From: Tubulanus polymorphus
Lineage: Eukaryota > Nemertea > Palaeonemertea > Tubulaniformes > Tubulanidae
Reading direction: 5' to 3'
DNA: 64,000 nt
Assembly: GCF_964204645.1 (NCBI RefSeq)
Contig: NC_134028.1
Coordinates: 25,456,153-25,520,152 of the forward strand
In this document: positions 24,505-36,207 of the stretch, one piece after another
Layout of the letters: each line of letters starts with the position of its first letter
Numbering within the stretch: the first letter of the stretch is position 1
Program-made: the position numbers and the translations under genes
The notes under the pieces: generated by a model
The model's database searches: none
What the model saw: only the letters and a program-made list of their open reading frames with translations
Told to the model about the DNA's origin: nothing

Positions 24505-25160
24505 CTGAAGAAGAATACCAATTATTGAATTACAGATAGTTCTTCACTGTATCTTAATACAGATCTCGGGCTTTCCTCAAAGACTATCCCTGTTGTTGGT
24601 TTGTTTGATTCTACCTCAATGAATTGGCCGACTACTAAGACGTTTCTCCATGGTTCCTACAGGACCATCGATATGAAATTTGAGGGGCTTTTGAGGGTAT
24701 GATCACCAAATTTGAGGGTCATTTTTCAAAGTATAGTTGCCAGCCCGCACACCCCTCATCATCATAAATTGCCGTGTATTTCAAGAAGGCTTTTCAGACC
24801 ACCACACTTACTTGTCACTGCTTTTTTATTTTTCACCATCATAATCCGATACTCTCAGGAAAAGCTATCAATTTTGTGTGTGGCCACTCTTCGTCTTTCA
24901 ACAAACATATCAAATACCTACCTAATGTAATTCTTTTGTTGGCCATTGTGAGTGACAGTAGTTATCATTCCAGTAATCAGGTAATAGTCATCAAAACAAA
25001 AATGAAACAACAGGAAGTTATTCACAGCGACCTTCAGTTTGACAGATCGCGCGGCGCAGCCGTCCATTATTCCCATATGTCCCGTTCTATTTTTAGACGA
25101 AGCCGTCCGTTTTTCTGTCATGTCCCTCCACGCGCGGCGGTTCCGATCGCCTGAGTAATT
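24505..25160. other. Divergent spacer between TMC and the AP endonuclease
   Basis: It should contain the missing TMC 5' exon(s) and the promoter of the plus-strand AP endonuclease gene. The open frame at 24774-25154 on the plus strand has no protein character. A stop codon (TGA at 25152) in frame just before ATG 25161 supports that ATG as the start of the next gene if this sequence is transcribed without splicing. Confidence 0.5.
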
Positions 25161-28100
25161 ATGGAGATTACTAGGAGAGTGACCAGAACTCGCGCATCTG
25201 AACGACTTAAATTGATCCAGAACGCTGAAGATAGTAATGCTAACACTGATGATGCATCTACTGAGCTAGAAAAGGAGAGAACTGACGTCACGGTGGTGAA
25301 AATGTCAACAATAACGAAGAAGACGAGAAGCCGGAAAATAAAGGAGCCTCCTCCTCTAGCTCCTGTGGAACAGGGAGATGACGTGCCAAAGCTGGAAGTA
25401 AAATCTGTGCCTGAAAAACCTGAGGAATCACAGCCACAAGTTATGTCGAGGCGGAAGGAGAAAAAACCTCAGACTGAAGAAATGGGTGAATCCTGCTTAG
25501 ACTTACTGCAGGATGAATATACTACTCTTACTATCGACGTAGTGAATAAACCCGTCACTCGTCAGCCAAGAAAGAGGAGAGGAAAGGAGCCAGCTACAGT
25601 AGTGGAACCTGGTGAGGAAGTTACTGAGGAATCCGGTGAAATAACAAAACCTAAGAAAGCCAAGAAAAAAGAGAAAGTAACCAAAAAGGGAGATAAAGAA
25701 AAAGAGAACCAGCCTGAAAAACAGATTGAGGAACTTATAGAGGAACAACAAAATGAAAGTGAAAAACTGATTGAGGAAAAGGGAGAGATACTGATGAATT
25801 CCAACTTTGGTAACATGAAGATCACTGATGAATCTGTGGACTTGCAGGATGAATCTACCAGTGTAGTGGATAAACCAGTCACTCGTCAACTGAGAAAAAA
25901 GAAAGGAAAGGAGCCAGCTACAGTAGTGGAAACTGATGAGGAGGAAATTACAATACCTAAGAAAACCAAGAAAAAAGATAAAGTTACCAAAAAGCAAAGT
26001 GAAGAAAAAAAGATCCAGCCTGAAAAACTGGTTGAGGAACAGAGTGAAAAACTGATAGAGGAACAACAGAATGAAGAGAGTGAAAAACTGATAAATTCAA
26101 ACTTTGGTGATAAAAAGATTGAAATAATGACTGATGAATCCAAGGACTTGCAGGATGATTCTACCAGTGCGGTGGATAAACCACCAGTTACTCGTCAACC
26201 AAGGAACAGGAAAGGAAAGGAGCCAAAAATATTAGAACCCGATGAAGAGGAAATAGCTGAGGAATCTGGTGAAATCACAAAACCTAAGAAAACCAAGAAG
26301 AAAGAGAAAGTTACCAAAAAGCAAAGTGAAGGGAAAAAGAACCAGTCCAAAAAACTGATAGAGGAACAAAGTGAAAAACTCATAGAGGAACAACAAACTG
26401 AAGAGAGTGGAAAACTGATGAATTCAAACTGCATTGATATAAAGATTGAATCCATGGACTTGCAGGGTGAATCTACAAGTATAGTAAATAAACCGGTCAC
26501 TCGTCAACCAAGAAAAAGGAATTTAGGAAAGGAGCCAGCAGTAGTAGAACCTGATGAGCAGGAAATAACCGAGGAATCCGATGAAATGTCAAAACATATA
26601 AAAACCAAGAAAATAGAGAAATTCACCAAAAAGGGAACCAAAGAAAGAAGGAACCAGCCTGAAAAACAGATTATGATTGAGGAACTGAGTGAGAAACTGC
26701 TGGAAGAACAACAGGATGGACAGAGTGAAAAACCGATAAATTCAAACTGCGGTGATATAAAGATTGAAATAATGACTGATGAATCCATGGACTTGCAGGA
26801 TGATTCTACCAGTGTGGTGGATAGACCACCAGTCACTCGTCAACCAAGGAAAAGGAAAGGAAAGGAGCCAACTATGGCAGTAGAATCTGACGAAGAAATA
26901 ACTGAGGAGCCTGGTGAAATCACTAAACCAATGAAAACAGAGAAAATTACCAAAAAGGGAAGTAAAGAAAGAGATAATCTGCCTGAAAAATTGATGGAAC
27001 AGAGTGAAAAAGTGATTGAGGAACAGAGTGAAGAACTGATGGCTACAGGCTGCACTGATGTAAAGATTGTAACAAGAAGTGATATGTTTATTGGAGCCCA
27101 TGTTTCTGCTTCTAGTTAGTAAACCGTTTGTCTGTAGTGCTTGTTGCATTGATTTCTCATTTCTTTCATCAGTCGTTGTCTCTTACAGAAAGTATAGTAA
27201 ACGCAGTAGAAAATGCTGCAACAATTGGAGCCCGAGCATTTGCACTATTCCTCAGATCGCAGAGAAGATGGTTGGCAAAACCTTTAGATCCGAAAGTAGC
27301 CGAGAAGTTTAAAATCGCTTGTCAGGTAAAATCACAGGGGTGAATCTAGAAAATTTGGAAGGCAGGGACCCAGAAGAAAAGAAAGGGCATTTTCAGATAA
27401 AGCAGCCATGTCATAACTGTCCCTCAGTACATTGGTTATTTTTGAAGAAGCATATGCATATATGCAGTATATACAAAGAAAAATTATGCAATTCCTGTGC
27501 GGATGAGTTTCAAAATTGCATGCATGTATTTTGACATTACATTGTATTCGAAGATTAGAAAAGACGCCCCTGAATCAACTTGGGTATCAGTATTTTTCCC
27601 ATCCCCCGACTCAATTTTTACTCTTTATACATTACCGTGCATAATTCTAAGTGCCCTATGATTGCTCAATTGTTATGATGATAATTCCAGGAACACGGTT
27701 ATAAGCCTTCATTTATCCTTCCACACGGTCCGTACATATTGAACTGCGGCGCTCCTAATGAGGAAATACTAGCGAAGAGTCGAACTTTATTATTGGAAGA
27801 ATTAGAGCGATGTGAAATGTTGGGTTTAACGCTCTATAATTTACATCCTGGTAATAGATCATTCAATGAGAAGTTGAGGATCGAGCCATACATGACTTTT
27901 GAATGTTAATCAAACTCATTTGTTTATTGATAGGATCGTCGTGTGGTGAGATCAGTACAGAAGAATGTATTAATAAAATAGCAAGCAGTATTAATTTAGC
28001 ATTGGAGAAAACGTCTACAGTTACAGTAGGCGAGTAGGAAATACTGACTTATTACTACACAAGGGTGGATTTAGGATTTTTCCAAGGATCAAATGGGCGC

Positions 28101-29198
28101 CACTTATGATTTGACAAATTTGGCAATGTAAGGGCTACAAGGACAAAAATTGGTGTGGAATTCTGGTGGCCTTCCACAGAAAAATTAGGATAAAATTGGC
28201 TTTTCTGGCCCTCATCATGACCCATTTCGATTAATTTTTTGTCCTTTTAATGTCCTTTTAGATTAAAAAGAACTTTCCAGATCATTTATGGAACTTTGAA
28301 GGGAGTGGACTATAGTCGCCTAAATTTGCCCTTGCTAGATTACCGGTCGGTACTTCGTCAACTTTTCTCAATGTTTTCAGTATTAGAGAATATGAGCTGT
28401 CAGGGTAATACAATAGGAGGGCGATTTACTGAACTGAAACAAATAATTGATAGAATCACTGATAAATCGCGTATTGGTGTTTGTCTCGATACTTGCCATG
28501 CAATGGCAGCAGGTAAGAGGTCGCGTTAGTACATGTAATTGTTATTTTTAACCGTTTACATCGAAAATGCCTTGAAATGATTGTTTCTTATTGAAGGATA
28601 CGATCTCAGTCAAGAATCTGGATTCAAACAGATGATGCATGACTTCGAGACAACTGTCGGGTTCAAATATTTGAAAGCGCTGCATCTTAACGATTCTGTG
28701 GGCAAGTGAATTAAAACTAATAGATAGACTTGAGAGAAATTGGCGGAATTTGGTCCTGTTATGGCTAAAAAAAATTGATACCTTGTTTCTCCGCTCTGCT
28801 GAGCTTAAATGTTGACCTGGCCGGCCTACCCTATACATTACCTTTTTTAAAATCGTGATCAATTTTACCATAACAGACCCGGCCGCTATAGAAATGAACT
28901 GTTTATAAATTTTATCATATTTTACAAAAATGACCCGGCCGCTACGGAGAAACAAGGTATCATTTTTGTTTAGCCTATACCTAATGTTGTCTGATACGTT
29001 TATTTTGTCTGTTCAGGTATTTGCGGTTGTCACAGAGATCTACATGAAAATATCGGTCGTGGTAAAATCGGATTGAAAGGATTTGAACGAGTTGTCAACG
29101 ATCACACATTCACAAATATTCCGATGATTTTAGAAACTCCGGCGAACGTTGATGATATTACGGAAATTAAAAAACTTTACAACCTCATCAAAGAATAG
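25161..29198 (+). CDS. Endonuclease IV-family (APN1/Nfo-like) AP endonuclease with long repeat N-terminal extension
   Basis: Predicted to cut DNA at abasic sites in base excision repair. Seven exons: 25161-27114, 27189-27325, 27691-27850, 27934-28029, 28381-28512, 28597-28701 and 29017-29198; 2766 nt, 921 residues. The catalytic domain is residues ~640-921 and starts DMFIGAHVSASKSIVNAVEN. All nine expected metal ligands can be placed: H in LPHGPY, H in NLHPG, E in VLENMSCQG, D and H in CLDTCHAM, H in ALHLNDS, D and H in HRDLHENIG, E in ILETPAN. Residues 1-640 are a charged, probably disordered extension with five ~105-residue repeats, each opening with a K-P-VTRQPRKR-x-GKEP block near residues 129, 236, 338, 442 and 553. 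Basic KKTKKK patches could act as nuclear localisation signals. Introns 4 and 6 need GC donors to keep frame. A polyadenylation signal AATAAA lies near 29288. Most vertebrates lack this enzyme. Confidence 0.93.
25540..27060 (+). repeat. Five coding tandem repeats (~315 bp) in exon 1
   Basis: Copies of a roughly 304-332 bp unit begin near 25543, 25867, 26171, 26486 and 26818. Each encodes a basic VTRQPRKRKGKEP block, an acidic EEITEESGEI stretch, a KPKKTKKKEKVTKK patch, an E/Q-rich segment with SEKLIEEQ, and a short NSN-G-D-KIEIMTDES-DLQ linker. The reading frame is open throughout, which argues for a maintained protein and not a satellite. Confidence 0.9.
28762..28978. mobile_element. MITE with TAGGCTAAAA-type ends (full length)
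   Basis: Left end GGCTAAAAAAAATTGATA then CCTTGTTTCTCC; right end GAGAAACAAGGTATCA and GTTTAGCCTA. It sits inside the last intron of the AP endonuclease gene (28702-29016), one of the two GC-AG introns. Confidence 0.65.
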
Positions 29199-29369
29199 AC
29201 TATTGTTTTTGATGCTGGGTCTCGATGTATTCACTATGTTTTGGATTACTTGTATATACACACACACCTTTGGAAGATTTTTTCATAAATAAATGTACAT
29301 TTTTCATAATTTAATGTTTCCTCATTTCACTCGCGTAAATTGTGAATCATATAGTTAGTGGAGGGTCTG

Positions 29370-29431
29370 GTCGCAGAGGCGGATTCAGAGGGTGCTGGGG
29401 ATCTTGTACAAGCAACTGCGGGCCCACAACT
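29370..29431. mobile_element. End of a MITE-like element next to the satellite
   Basis: GCAGAGGCGGATTCAGAGGG resembles the ends of the element at 53262-53500, which has CCAGGGGCAGATCCAGG at one end and GGATCCGCCTCTGC at the other. Only one end is present here, immediately before the first satellite unit. Confidence 0.35.
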
Positions 29432-29762
29432 GGGGTAAGTGCCCCCTGGTCCTACGGCCATGCAATTCACAATTCATATTTTAACGCGGGCTTCACTTTA
29501 GTTTATAGAAAAAACACCAGGGAGTTTAGCGGCAGCACCGTACGGTCCCCTAGTGGAATTTCTGTGAACTAATGTAATACCTGGGTAGTTTAAATAGACA
29601 CAAGTAAGCTTATTCAACTTCGACCTGCTCTGTACCTTCAATCTTAATTAGAATTGAACGTGATTATGTATCTGGATTTAGAGACGAGTCGAGTAAATCG
29701 GCCGTAATTATATTAGTTCGCAAAACCTCCGCTTGGAGACCGTACAGTGCTGCCACCAAACT

Positions 29763-29830
29763 GGGTTGGTACAGTGGTTAGAGGGTGTACTACGCTCGTA
29801 CGCTCGAGCTTGCGTGTTCGAATCCCAAAC
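29763..29830 (+). repeat. tRNA-like insertion in satellite unit 1
   Basis: TGGTACAGTGGTTAGAG fits the Pol III A box and TGTTCGAATCC fits the B box with one mismatch. The segment is flanked by CCAAACT direct repeats. This copy has a four-base expansion (GAGGGTGTACTACG) compared with units 3 and 4. Confidence 0.55.
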
Positions 29831-31727
29831 TCCCAGGGCCGATTCTTTTATCAGTGTCGATTCTGTACACGGATACGAAACGTATATCTAAATTAGAACC
29901 TAGCACACTTCTTATCCTCTTCAATTAGCATTTATCCCAAAAAGCCCAATATGATACACATGATAGTTAAGATATCCAACAAATAACGTCCTCAGAGATC
30001 TCGTGAGTAATCTGCAGACCTCCTGACAAGTGAAAACCAAGAGAAATTGATCCCAACAAATAAAAAACAAACATTCATATTCTAGTAGGATTAATACATG
30101 TATTCAGCCAAAAAATTCAACAAAATAAATATATTCCAAAACAATATGTGCTTTTATTTTTAGGGGCCTAGACAAAGTGCCCCTCCCCCGTTCCTACGGC
30201 CCTGTGTGTGAATGAGCTGCTCACTCTTGGTGGACACTTGGCCAATGCAGGGTCAGTACAGCTGTGACTGGGATCATTTGTGTAGCATCTATCCGTCAAC
30301 TGTAGTATTACCACGTGTAAATTAGACCTTCCACATAAATAGCCAGGCCCCCTCTGTAGACCTGTTGACATTAGCCTTAGTGCTATTGCACTGTTTTCGC
30401 TGCTTTCGAAAAACTCATTAAAAAGATTTCTTTATGTAGGCCAAATATTGGACATTGGGGTAAGTGCCCCCTGGTCCTACGGCCATGCTATTCACAATTC
30501 ATATTTTAACGCGGGCTTCACTTTAGTTTATAGAAAAAACACCAGGGAGCTTAGCGGCAGCACCGTACGGTCCCCTAGCGGAATTTCTGTGAACTAATGT
30601 AATACCTGGGTAGTTTAAATAGACACAAGTAAGCTTATTCAACTTCACCCTGATCTGTAACCTTCATATCTTAATTAGAATTGATCATGACTATGTATCT
30701 GGATTTAGAGACGAGTCGAGTAACTCGGCCGTAATTATATTAGTTCGCAAAACCTCCGCTTGGGGACCGTACAGTGCTGCCACCAAACTCCCTGGGCCGG
30801 TCGATTCTGTACCGATACGAAACGTATATCAAAATTCGACCCTAGCACACTTCTTATCCTCTTCAATTAGCATTTACCCCAAAAAGCCCAATATGATACA
30901 AATAATAGTAAAGATATCCAACAAATAACGTCCTCAGAGATCTCGTGAGTAATCTGCAGACCTCCTGACAAGTGAAAACCAAGAGAAATTGATCCCGACA
31001 AATAAAAAATAAAAATTCATATTCTAGTGGGAATAATACATGTATTCAGCCCAAAAATTCAACAAAATAAATATATTCCAAAACAATATGTGCTTTTATA
31101 TTTAGGGGCCTAGACAAAGTGCCCCTCGCCCGTTCCTACGGCCCTGTGTGTGAATGTGCTGCTCACTCTTGGTGGACACTGGGCCAATGCAGGGTCAGTA
31201 CAGCTGTGACTGGGATCATTTGTGTAGCATCTATCCGTCAACTGCAGTATTACCACGTGTAAATTCGACCTTCCACATAAATAGCCAGGCCCCCTCTGTA
31301 GACCTGTTGACATTAGCCTTAGTGCTATTGCACTGTTTTCGCTGCTTTCGAAAAACTCATTAAAAAGATTTCTTTAGGTAGGCCAAATATTGGACATTGG
31401 GGTAAGTGCCCCTGGTCCTACGGCCATGCTATTCACAATTCATATTTTAACGCGGGCTTCACTTTAGTTTATAGAAAAAACACCAGGGAGTTTAGCGGCA
31501 GCACCGTACGGTCCCCTAGTGGAATTTCTGTGAACTAATGTAATCCCTGGGTAGTTTAAATAGACACAAGTAAGCTTATTCAACTTCGACCTGCTCTGTA
31601 CCTTCAATCTTAATTAGAATTGAACGTGATTATGTATCTGGATTTAGAGACGAGTCGAGTAAATCGGCCGTAATTATATTAGTTCGCAAAACCTCCGCTT
31701 GGGGACCGTACAGTGCTGCCACCAAAC

Positions 31728-31793
31728 TGGGTTGGTACAGTGGTTAGAGTACTACGCTCGTACGCTCGAGCTTGCGTGTTCGAATCCCAAACT
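31728..31793 (+). repeat. tRNA-like insertion in satellite unit 3
   Basis: Same A-box and B-box text as in unit 1, flanked by CCAAACT on both sides. The units starting at 30457 and 33434 lack the segment and have a single CCAAACT followed by CCCTGGGCCGG. Confidence 0.55.
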
Positions 31794-32742
31794 CCCAGGG
31801 CCGATTCTTTTATCAGTGTCGATTCTGTACACGGATACGAAACGTATATCTAATTTAGAACCTAGCACACTTCTTATCCTCTTCAATTAGCCCAAAAAGC
31901 CCAATATGATACACATAATAGTAAAGATATCCAACAAATAACGTCCTCAGAGATCTCGTGAGTAATCTGCAGACCTCCTGACAAGTGAAAACCAAGAGAA
32001 ATTGATCCCGACAAATAAAAAACAAACATTCATATTCTAGTGGGATTAATACATGTATTCAGCCCAAAAATTCAACAAAATAAATATATTCCAAAACAAT
32101 ATGTGCTTTTATCTTTAGGGGCCTAGACAAAGTGCCCCTCTCCCGTTCCTACGGCCCTGTGTGTGAATGTGCTGCTCACTCTTGGTGGACACTTGGCTAA
32201 TGCAGGGTCAGTACAGCTGTGACTGGGATCATTTGTGTAGCATCTATCCGTCAACTGCAGTATTACCACGTGTAAATTTGACCTTCCACATAAATAGCCA
32301 GGCCCCCTCTGTAGACCTGTTGACATTAGCCTTAGTGCTATTGCACTGTTTTCGCTGCTTTCGAAAAAATCATTAAAAAGATTTCTTTAGGTAGGCCAAA
32401 TATTGGACATTGGGGTAAGTGCCCCCTGGTCCTACGGCCATGCAATTCACAATTCATATTTTAACGCGGGCTTCACTTTAGTTTATAGAAAAAACACCAG
32501 GGAGTTTAGCGGCAGCACCGTACGGTCCCCTAGCGGAATTTCTGTGAACTAATGTAATACCTGGGTAGTTTAAATAGACACAAGTAAGCTTATTCAACTT
32601 CACCCTGCTCTGTAACCTTCATATCTTATTTAGAATTGAACATGACTATGTATCTGGATTTCGAGACGAGTCGAGTAACTCGGCCGTAATTATATTAGTT
32701 CGCAAAACCTCCGCTTGGGGACCGTACAGTGCTGCCACCAAA

Positions 32743-32809
32743 CTACGTTGGTACAGTGGTTAGAGTACTACGCTCGTACGCTCGAGCTTGCGTGTTCGAA
32801 TCCCAAACT
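32743..32809 (+). repeat. tRNA-like insertion in satellite unit 4
   Basis: Same segment, with AAACTACGTTGGTACAG at the left edge in place of AAACTGGGTTGGTACAG. A and B boxes are intact. Confidence 0.55.
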
Positions 32810-34094
32810 CCCAGGGCCGATTCTTTTATCAGTGTCGATTCTGTACACGGATACGAAACGTATATCTAAATTCGAACCTAGCACACTTCTTATCCTCTTC
32901 AATTAGCATTTACCCCAAAAAGCCCGAAATTATACACATGATAGAACAAGATATCCAACAAATAACGCCCTCAGAGATCTTGTGAGTAATCTGCAGACCT
33001 CCTGACAAGTGAAAACCAAGAGAAATTGATCCCGACAGATAAAAAACAAACATTCATATTCTAGTGGGATTAATACATGTATTCAGCCCAAAAATTCAAC
33101 AAAATGAATATATTCCAAAACAATGTGCTTTTATTTTTAGGGGCCTAGACAAAGTGCCCCTCCCCCGTTCCTACGGCCCTGTGTGTGAAGGTGCTGCTCA
33201 CTCTTGGTGGACACTTGGCCAATGCAGGGTCAGTACAGCTGTGACTGGGATCATTTGTGTAGCATCTATCCGTCAACTGTAGTATTACCACGTGTAAATT
33301 CGACCTTCCACATAAATAGCCAGGCCCCCTCTGTAGACCTGTTGACATTAGCCTTAGTGCTATTGCACTGTTTTCGCTGCTTTCGAAAAACTCATTAAAA
33401 AGATTTCTTTAGGTAGGCCAAATATTGGACATTGGTGTAAGTGCCCCCTGGTCCCATGCTATTCACAATTCATATTTTAACGCGGGCTTCACTTTAGTTT
33501 ATAGAAAAAACACCAGGGAGTTTAGCGGCAGCACCGTACGGTCCCCTAGCGGAATTTCTGTGAACTAACGTAATATACCTGGGTAGTTTAAATAGACACA
33601 AGTAAGCTTATTCAACTTCACCCTGCTCTGTAACCTTCAATCTTATTTAGAATTGAACATGACTATGTATCTGGATTTCGAGACGAGTCGAGTAACTCGG
33701 CCATAATTATATTAGTTCACAAAACCTCCGCTTGGGGACCGTACAGTGCTGCCACCAAACTCCCTGGGCCGGTCGATTCTGTACACGGATACGAAACGTA
33801 TATCTAAATTCGAACCTAGCACACTTCTTATCCTCTTCAATTAGCATTTACCCCAAAAAGCCCGAAATTATACACATGATAGTTAACATATCCAGCAAAT
33901 AACGTCCTCAGAGATCTCGTGAGTAATCTGCAGACCTCCTGACAAGTGAAAACCAAGAGAAATTGATCCCGACAAATAAAAAACAAACATTCATATTCTA
34001 GTGGGATTAATACATGTATTCAGCCCAAAAATTCAACAAAATAAATATATTCCAAAACAATATGTGCTTTTATTTTTAGGGGCCTAGACAAAGC

Positions 34095-34749
34095 TTTGTA
34101 TGGCTGACAGTTGGTGGTTTCATACCAGATACAATTCACTGTGTTTATACTACATCGATTATTATATGTTCTATAGATGAATGAAGATGACATGATGTTT
34201 AAATACGATTATGAAACTCTTATATGAATAGATGGTGCACACATCTTATCATAGAGTGTTCGGAAATTAGATCTCGTAATCAATCTCTGGAAAACAATCA
34301 CTTCAGCTGTGCCACATCAGCTTCATAAACTCCATTATCAATTTCGAGATCCAATCGCCATCAGAAAATACATTTTCCGATTTTTTTTTCAATATAATAG
34401 ATCATGACTGATGATTTAACCACTATGATATGGATATAATTTTTTTTCGGATTTTTCTATTTCTTTTATGATTTTTTTGGGGGGGTTTACTGTATACATA
34501 ATTGTGCAACCTGCCCGGAAAAGAAACCGCACCATATTAAAAATATATGAATCATGAATCCGACCTAAGATTCTCATATCGAAATGCTACACTAAGAATC
34601 TTCTGCCGATTCAATTTTCATTCATTAATCGATTAAATAATTAAAATCCAAACCCGGTTCCCCGATTAAATAGAATTAGACAAATTGGAAAAGAGACAGG
34701 CGGCCGCAATTTCGTTATTTACAAAATTAAACTAAAACAAAAACCAAGC
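34095..34749. other. 3' flank of ATF4
   Basis: AT-rich sequence between the end of the satellite array and the ATF4 stop codon; probably ATF4 3' UTR and flank. It has runs of T and a GGGGGGG run near 34480. No exon seen. Confidence 0.5.
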
Positions 34750-36207
34750 TTAAATGATACCCTTTGCTTTCTGTACTTCGTGAATTAGATCTTTTAAGTA
34801 TTGAATCTCACGTGTTAACTGATCGACCTGTTCGGTCAACTCCTCGTTACGACCGGTCAACTCTTGGTACTCGACGTCGATCAATTCGGCCTCCGATTTC
34901 TTCTTAACGCGGTACCGAGTCGCCGCGTTCTTATTTTGAAGTTTCTTGCGCTGTTTTTTATCGACCGGCGACGCCTTGCCGGTTTTCGTCGTCGCCGATT
35001 TCAATTTCGGCACGACGACTTTGACGTCGCCCGGACGACAGTATGGCGTGATTCTACGTTTATTCGACGGAGTAGGAATTGCGGGAATAAAATCGGGATC
35101 ATTCGAATCGTCGGAATAAGAACTGAACGACGGAGAAGGCGGATCAGTTAACACTTGGATTACAACAGGTTCCGGATCCACACGGATTAGAGGAACATCG
35201 GTGATAACAACTGAATTGATAGCTGTAAAATCGTGAGACTCCTCAGGAGCACTAGGATTCAGGAGCAGCTCTTCGGGTTCGGATATACCAGGATTCAGAA
35301 GCTCCTCAGGAGTGCCATGATTCTGGAAAAGCTCCTCACTTGTACCCGGATTTAAAAGAAGCTCCTCAGGAGTGCCAGGACTCAGGAGCAGCTCCTCGGG
35401 TGATGAAGGAGCGTAACTGAAGACCGTCTCATCCGGTGACAGCGGAGAAAAACTATCGTTCCATCCAGAACTGCACGGACTCAACGGTGGTAACAAACTC
35501 GAATCAGCTGAATCATAACTTGAACACGTGTCCGATAGGAAATCCTGCTCGGCAATCGTCTGCATTAACTCCCGGGCGACTTTCTCGAAGTCGCCACCTG
35601 CTGGCGAACCGGCGAGTAACGGTAGAATACCATCGACCGGTAGAGAGTTAATGAACGATAGCTGTTCATCGATCGTCGACTCGGCGATCGCGAGTTCCGG
35701 GTCGAGCTGTTCATCTTCGGCGCTGTCGTAATGCTGTACGTCGGCGAGTGAATCGAACAAACTCAAATCGAACTGCTGTTCCAGCCAATCGGTATCAGTT
35801 AATCCTGAAAATACATTATGCACATGACAAGTCACGGCACTATCCTAAACCTACTACATTTTTCATTTGGATTAAATGACTAGTTATTTCTGATTTCACC
35901 ATTCGAAGATATTCAATTTAATAATTAAATATATTAAGTATTCCCCTTATCTGTAAGAACCTTGTCTTTTGCTTAAACTAAAAATTTGACTTTTGCTTAA
36001 AATTTCATATTACTGTCTGCAAACTGTGGTTTAGTTTAAATACATACCGGCATCACGAGGATCACTGGTCATTAAATCATCGCTGGCTGGAACTTTCTGA
36101 CCAGTGATCGATGGGATGGCCTTCAGAGCATCTTCATGATGAGGGTCCCATTTAAGCGAGGTTTGGGGCAGAGCCCCGGCTAATAAATTCTCTACGTATA
36201 AACTCAT
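34750..36207 (-). CDS. ATF4: ATF4, bZIP transcription factor of the integrated stress response
   Basis: ATF4 is translated when eIF2alpha is phosphorylated and switches on amino-acid and redox stress genes in the nucleus. Coding exons are 36207-36048 and 35804-34750; 1215 nt, 404 residues. The C-terminal bZIP has the ATF4-type basic region KKLQNKNAATRYRVKKK followed by a leucine zipper with ELTGRNEELTEQVDQLTRE. Near the N terminus, TDTDWLEQQFDLSLFDSLAD matches the family's TDW...DLKEFD block. The middle has several degenerate PEELLLNPGT-type repeats of about 14 residues, which look like a recent local expansion. The main ATG is the first in frame after the upstream ORFs. Translational control by upstream ORFs is supported by the sequence (separate entries). 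Confidence 0.95.

Larger units (their letters stand above)
29432..34094. repeat. Tandem array of five ~1-kb satellite units
   Basis: Units start at 29432, 30457, 31399, 32412 and 33434, each with GGGGTAAGTGCCCCC or a close variant. The first four are 1025, 942, 1013 and 1022 bp; the fifth stops after about 660 bp at GGGCCTAGACAAAG. Copies differ by scattered substitutions and small indels. Each unit contains an internal inverted pair about 230 bp apart (for example GGCAGCACCGTACGGTCCCC near 30556 and GGGGACCGTACAGTGCTGCC near 30762). Open frames seen once per unit (67-69 codons, either strand) are probably by-products of unit conservation. Confidence 0.92.

Noticed and set aside
25503-27149. 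Long minus-strand ORFs of up to 187 codons opposite the AP endonuclease exon 1
   Set aside because: They are shadows of the repetitive lysine/glutamate coding strand; their F/S/L-rich translation is the expected antisense of that composition.
30168-33348. A repeated 67-codon minus-strand ORF (starting MSTGLQRGPGYLCG) once per satellite unit, as a candidate peptide gene
   Set aside because: It is conserved only because the whole unit is conserved; flanking non-coding parts are equally similar, and there is no domain or signal peptide.
29432-34094. The tandem array as an rRNA, 5S or snRNA gene cluster
   Set aside because: I see no 5S, U-snRNA or rRNA signature; only a tRNA-like segment occurs, and it is missing from two units.
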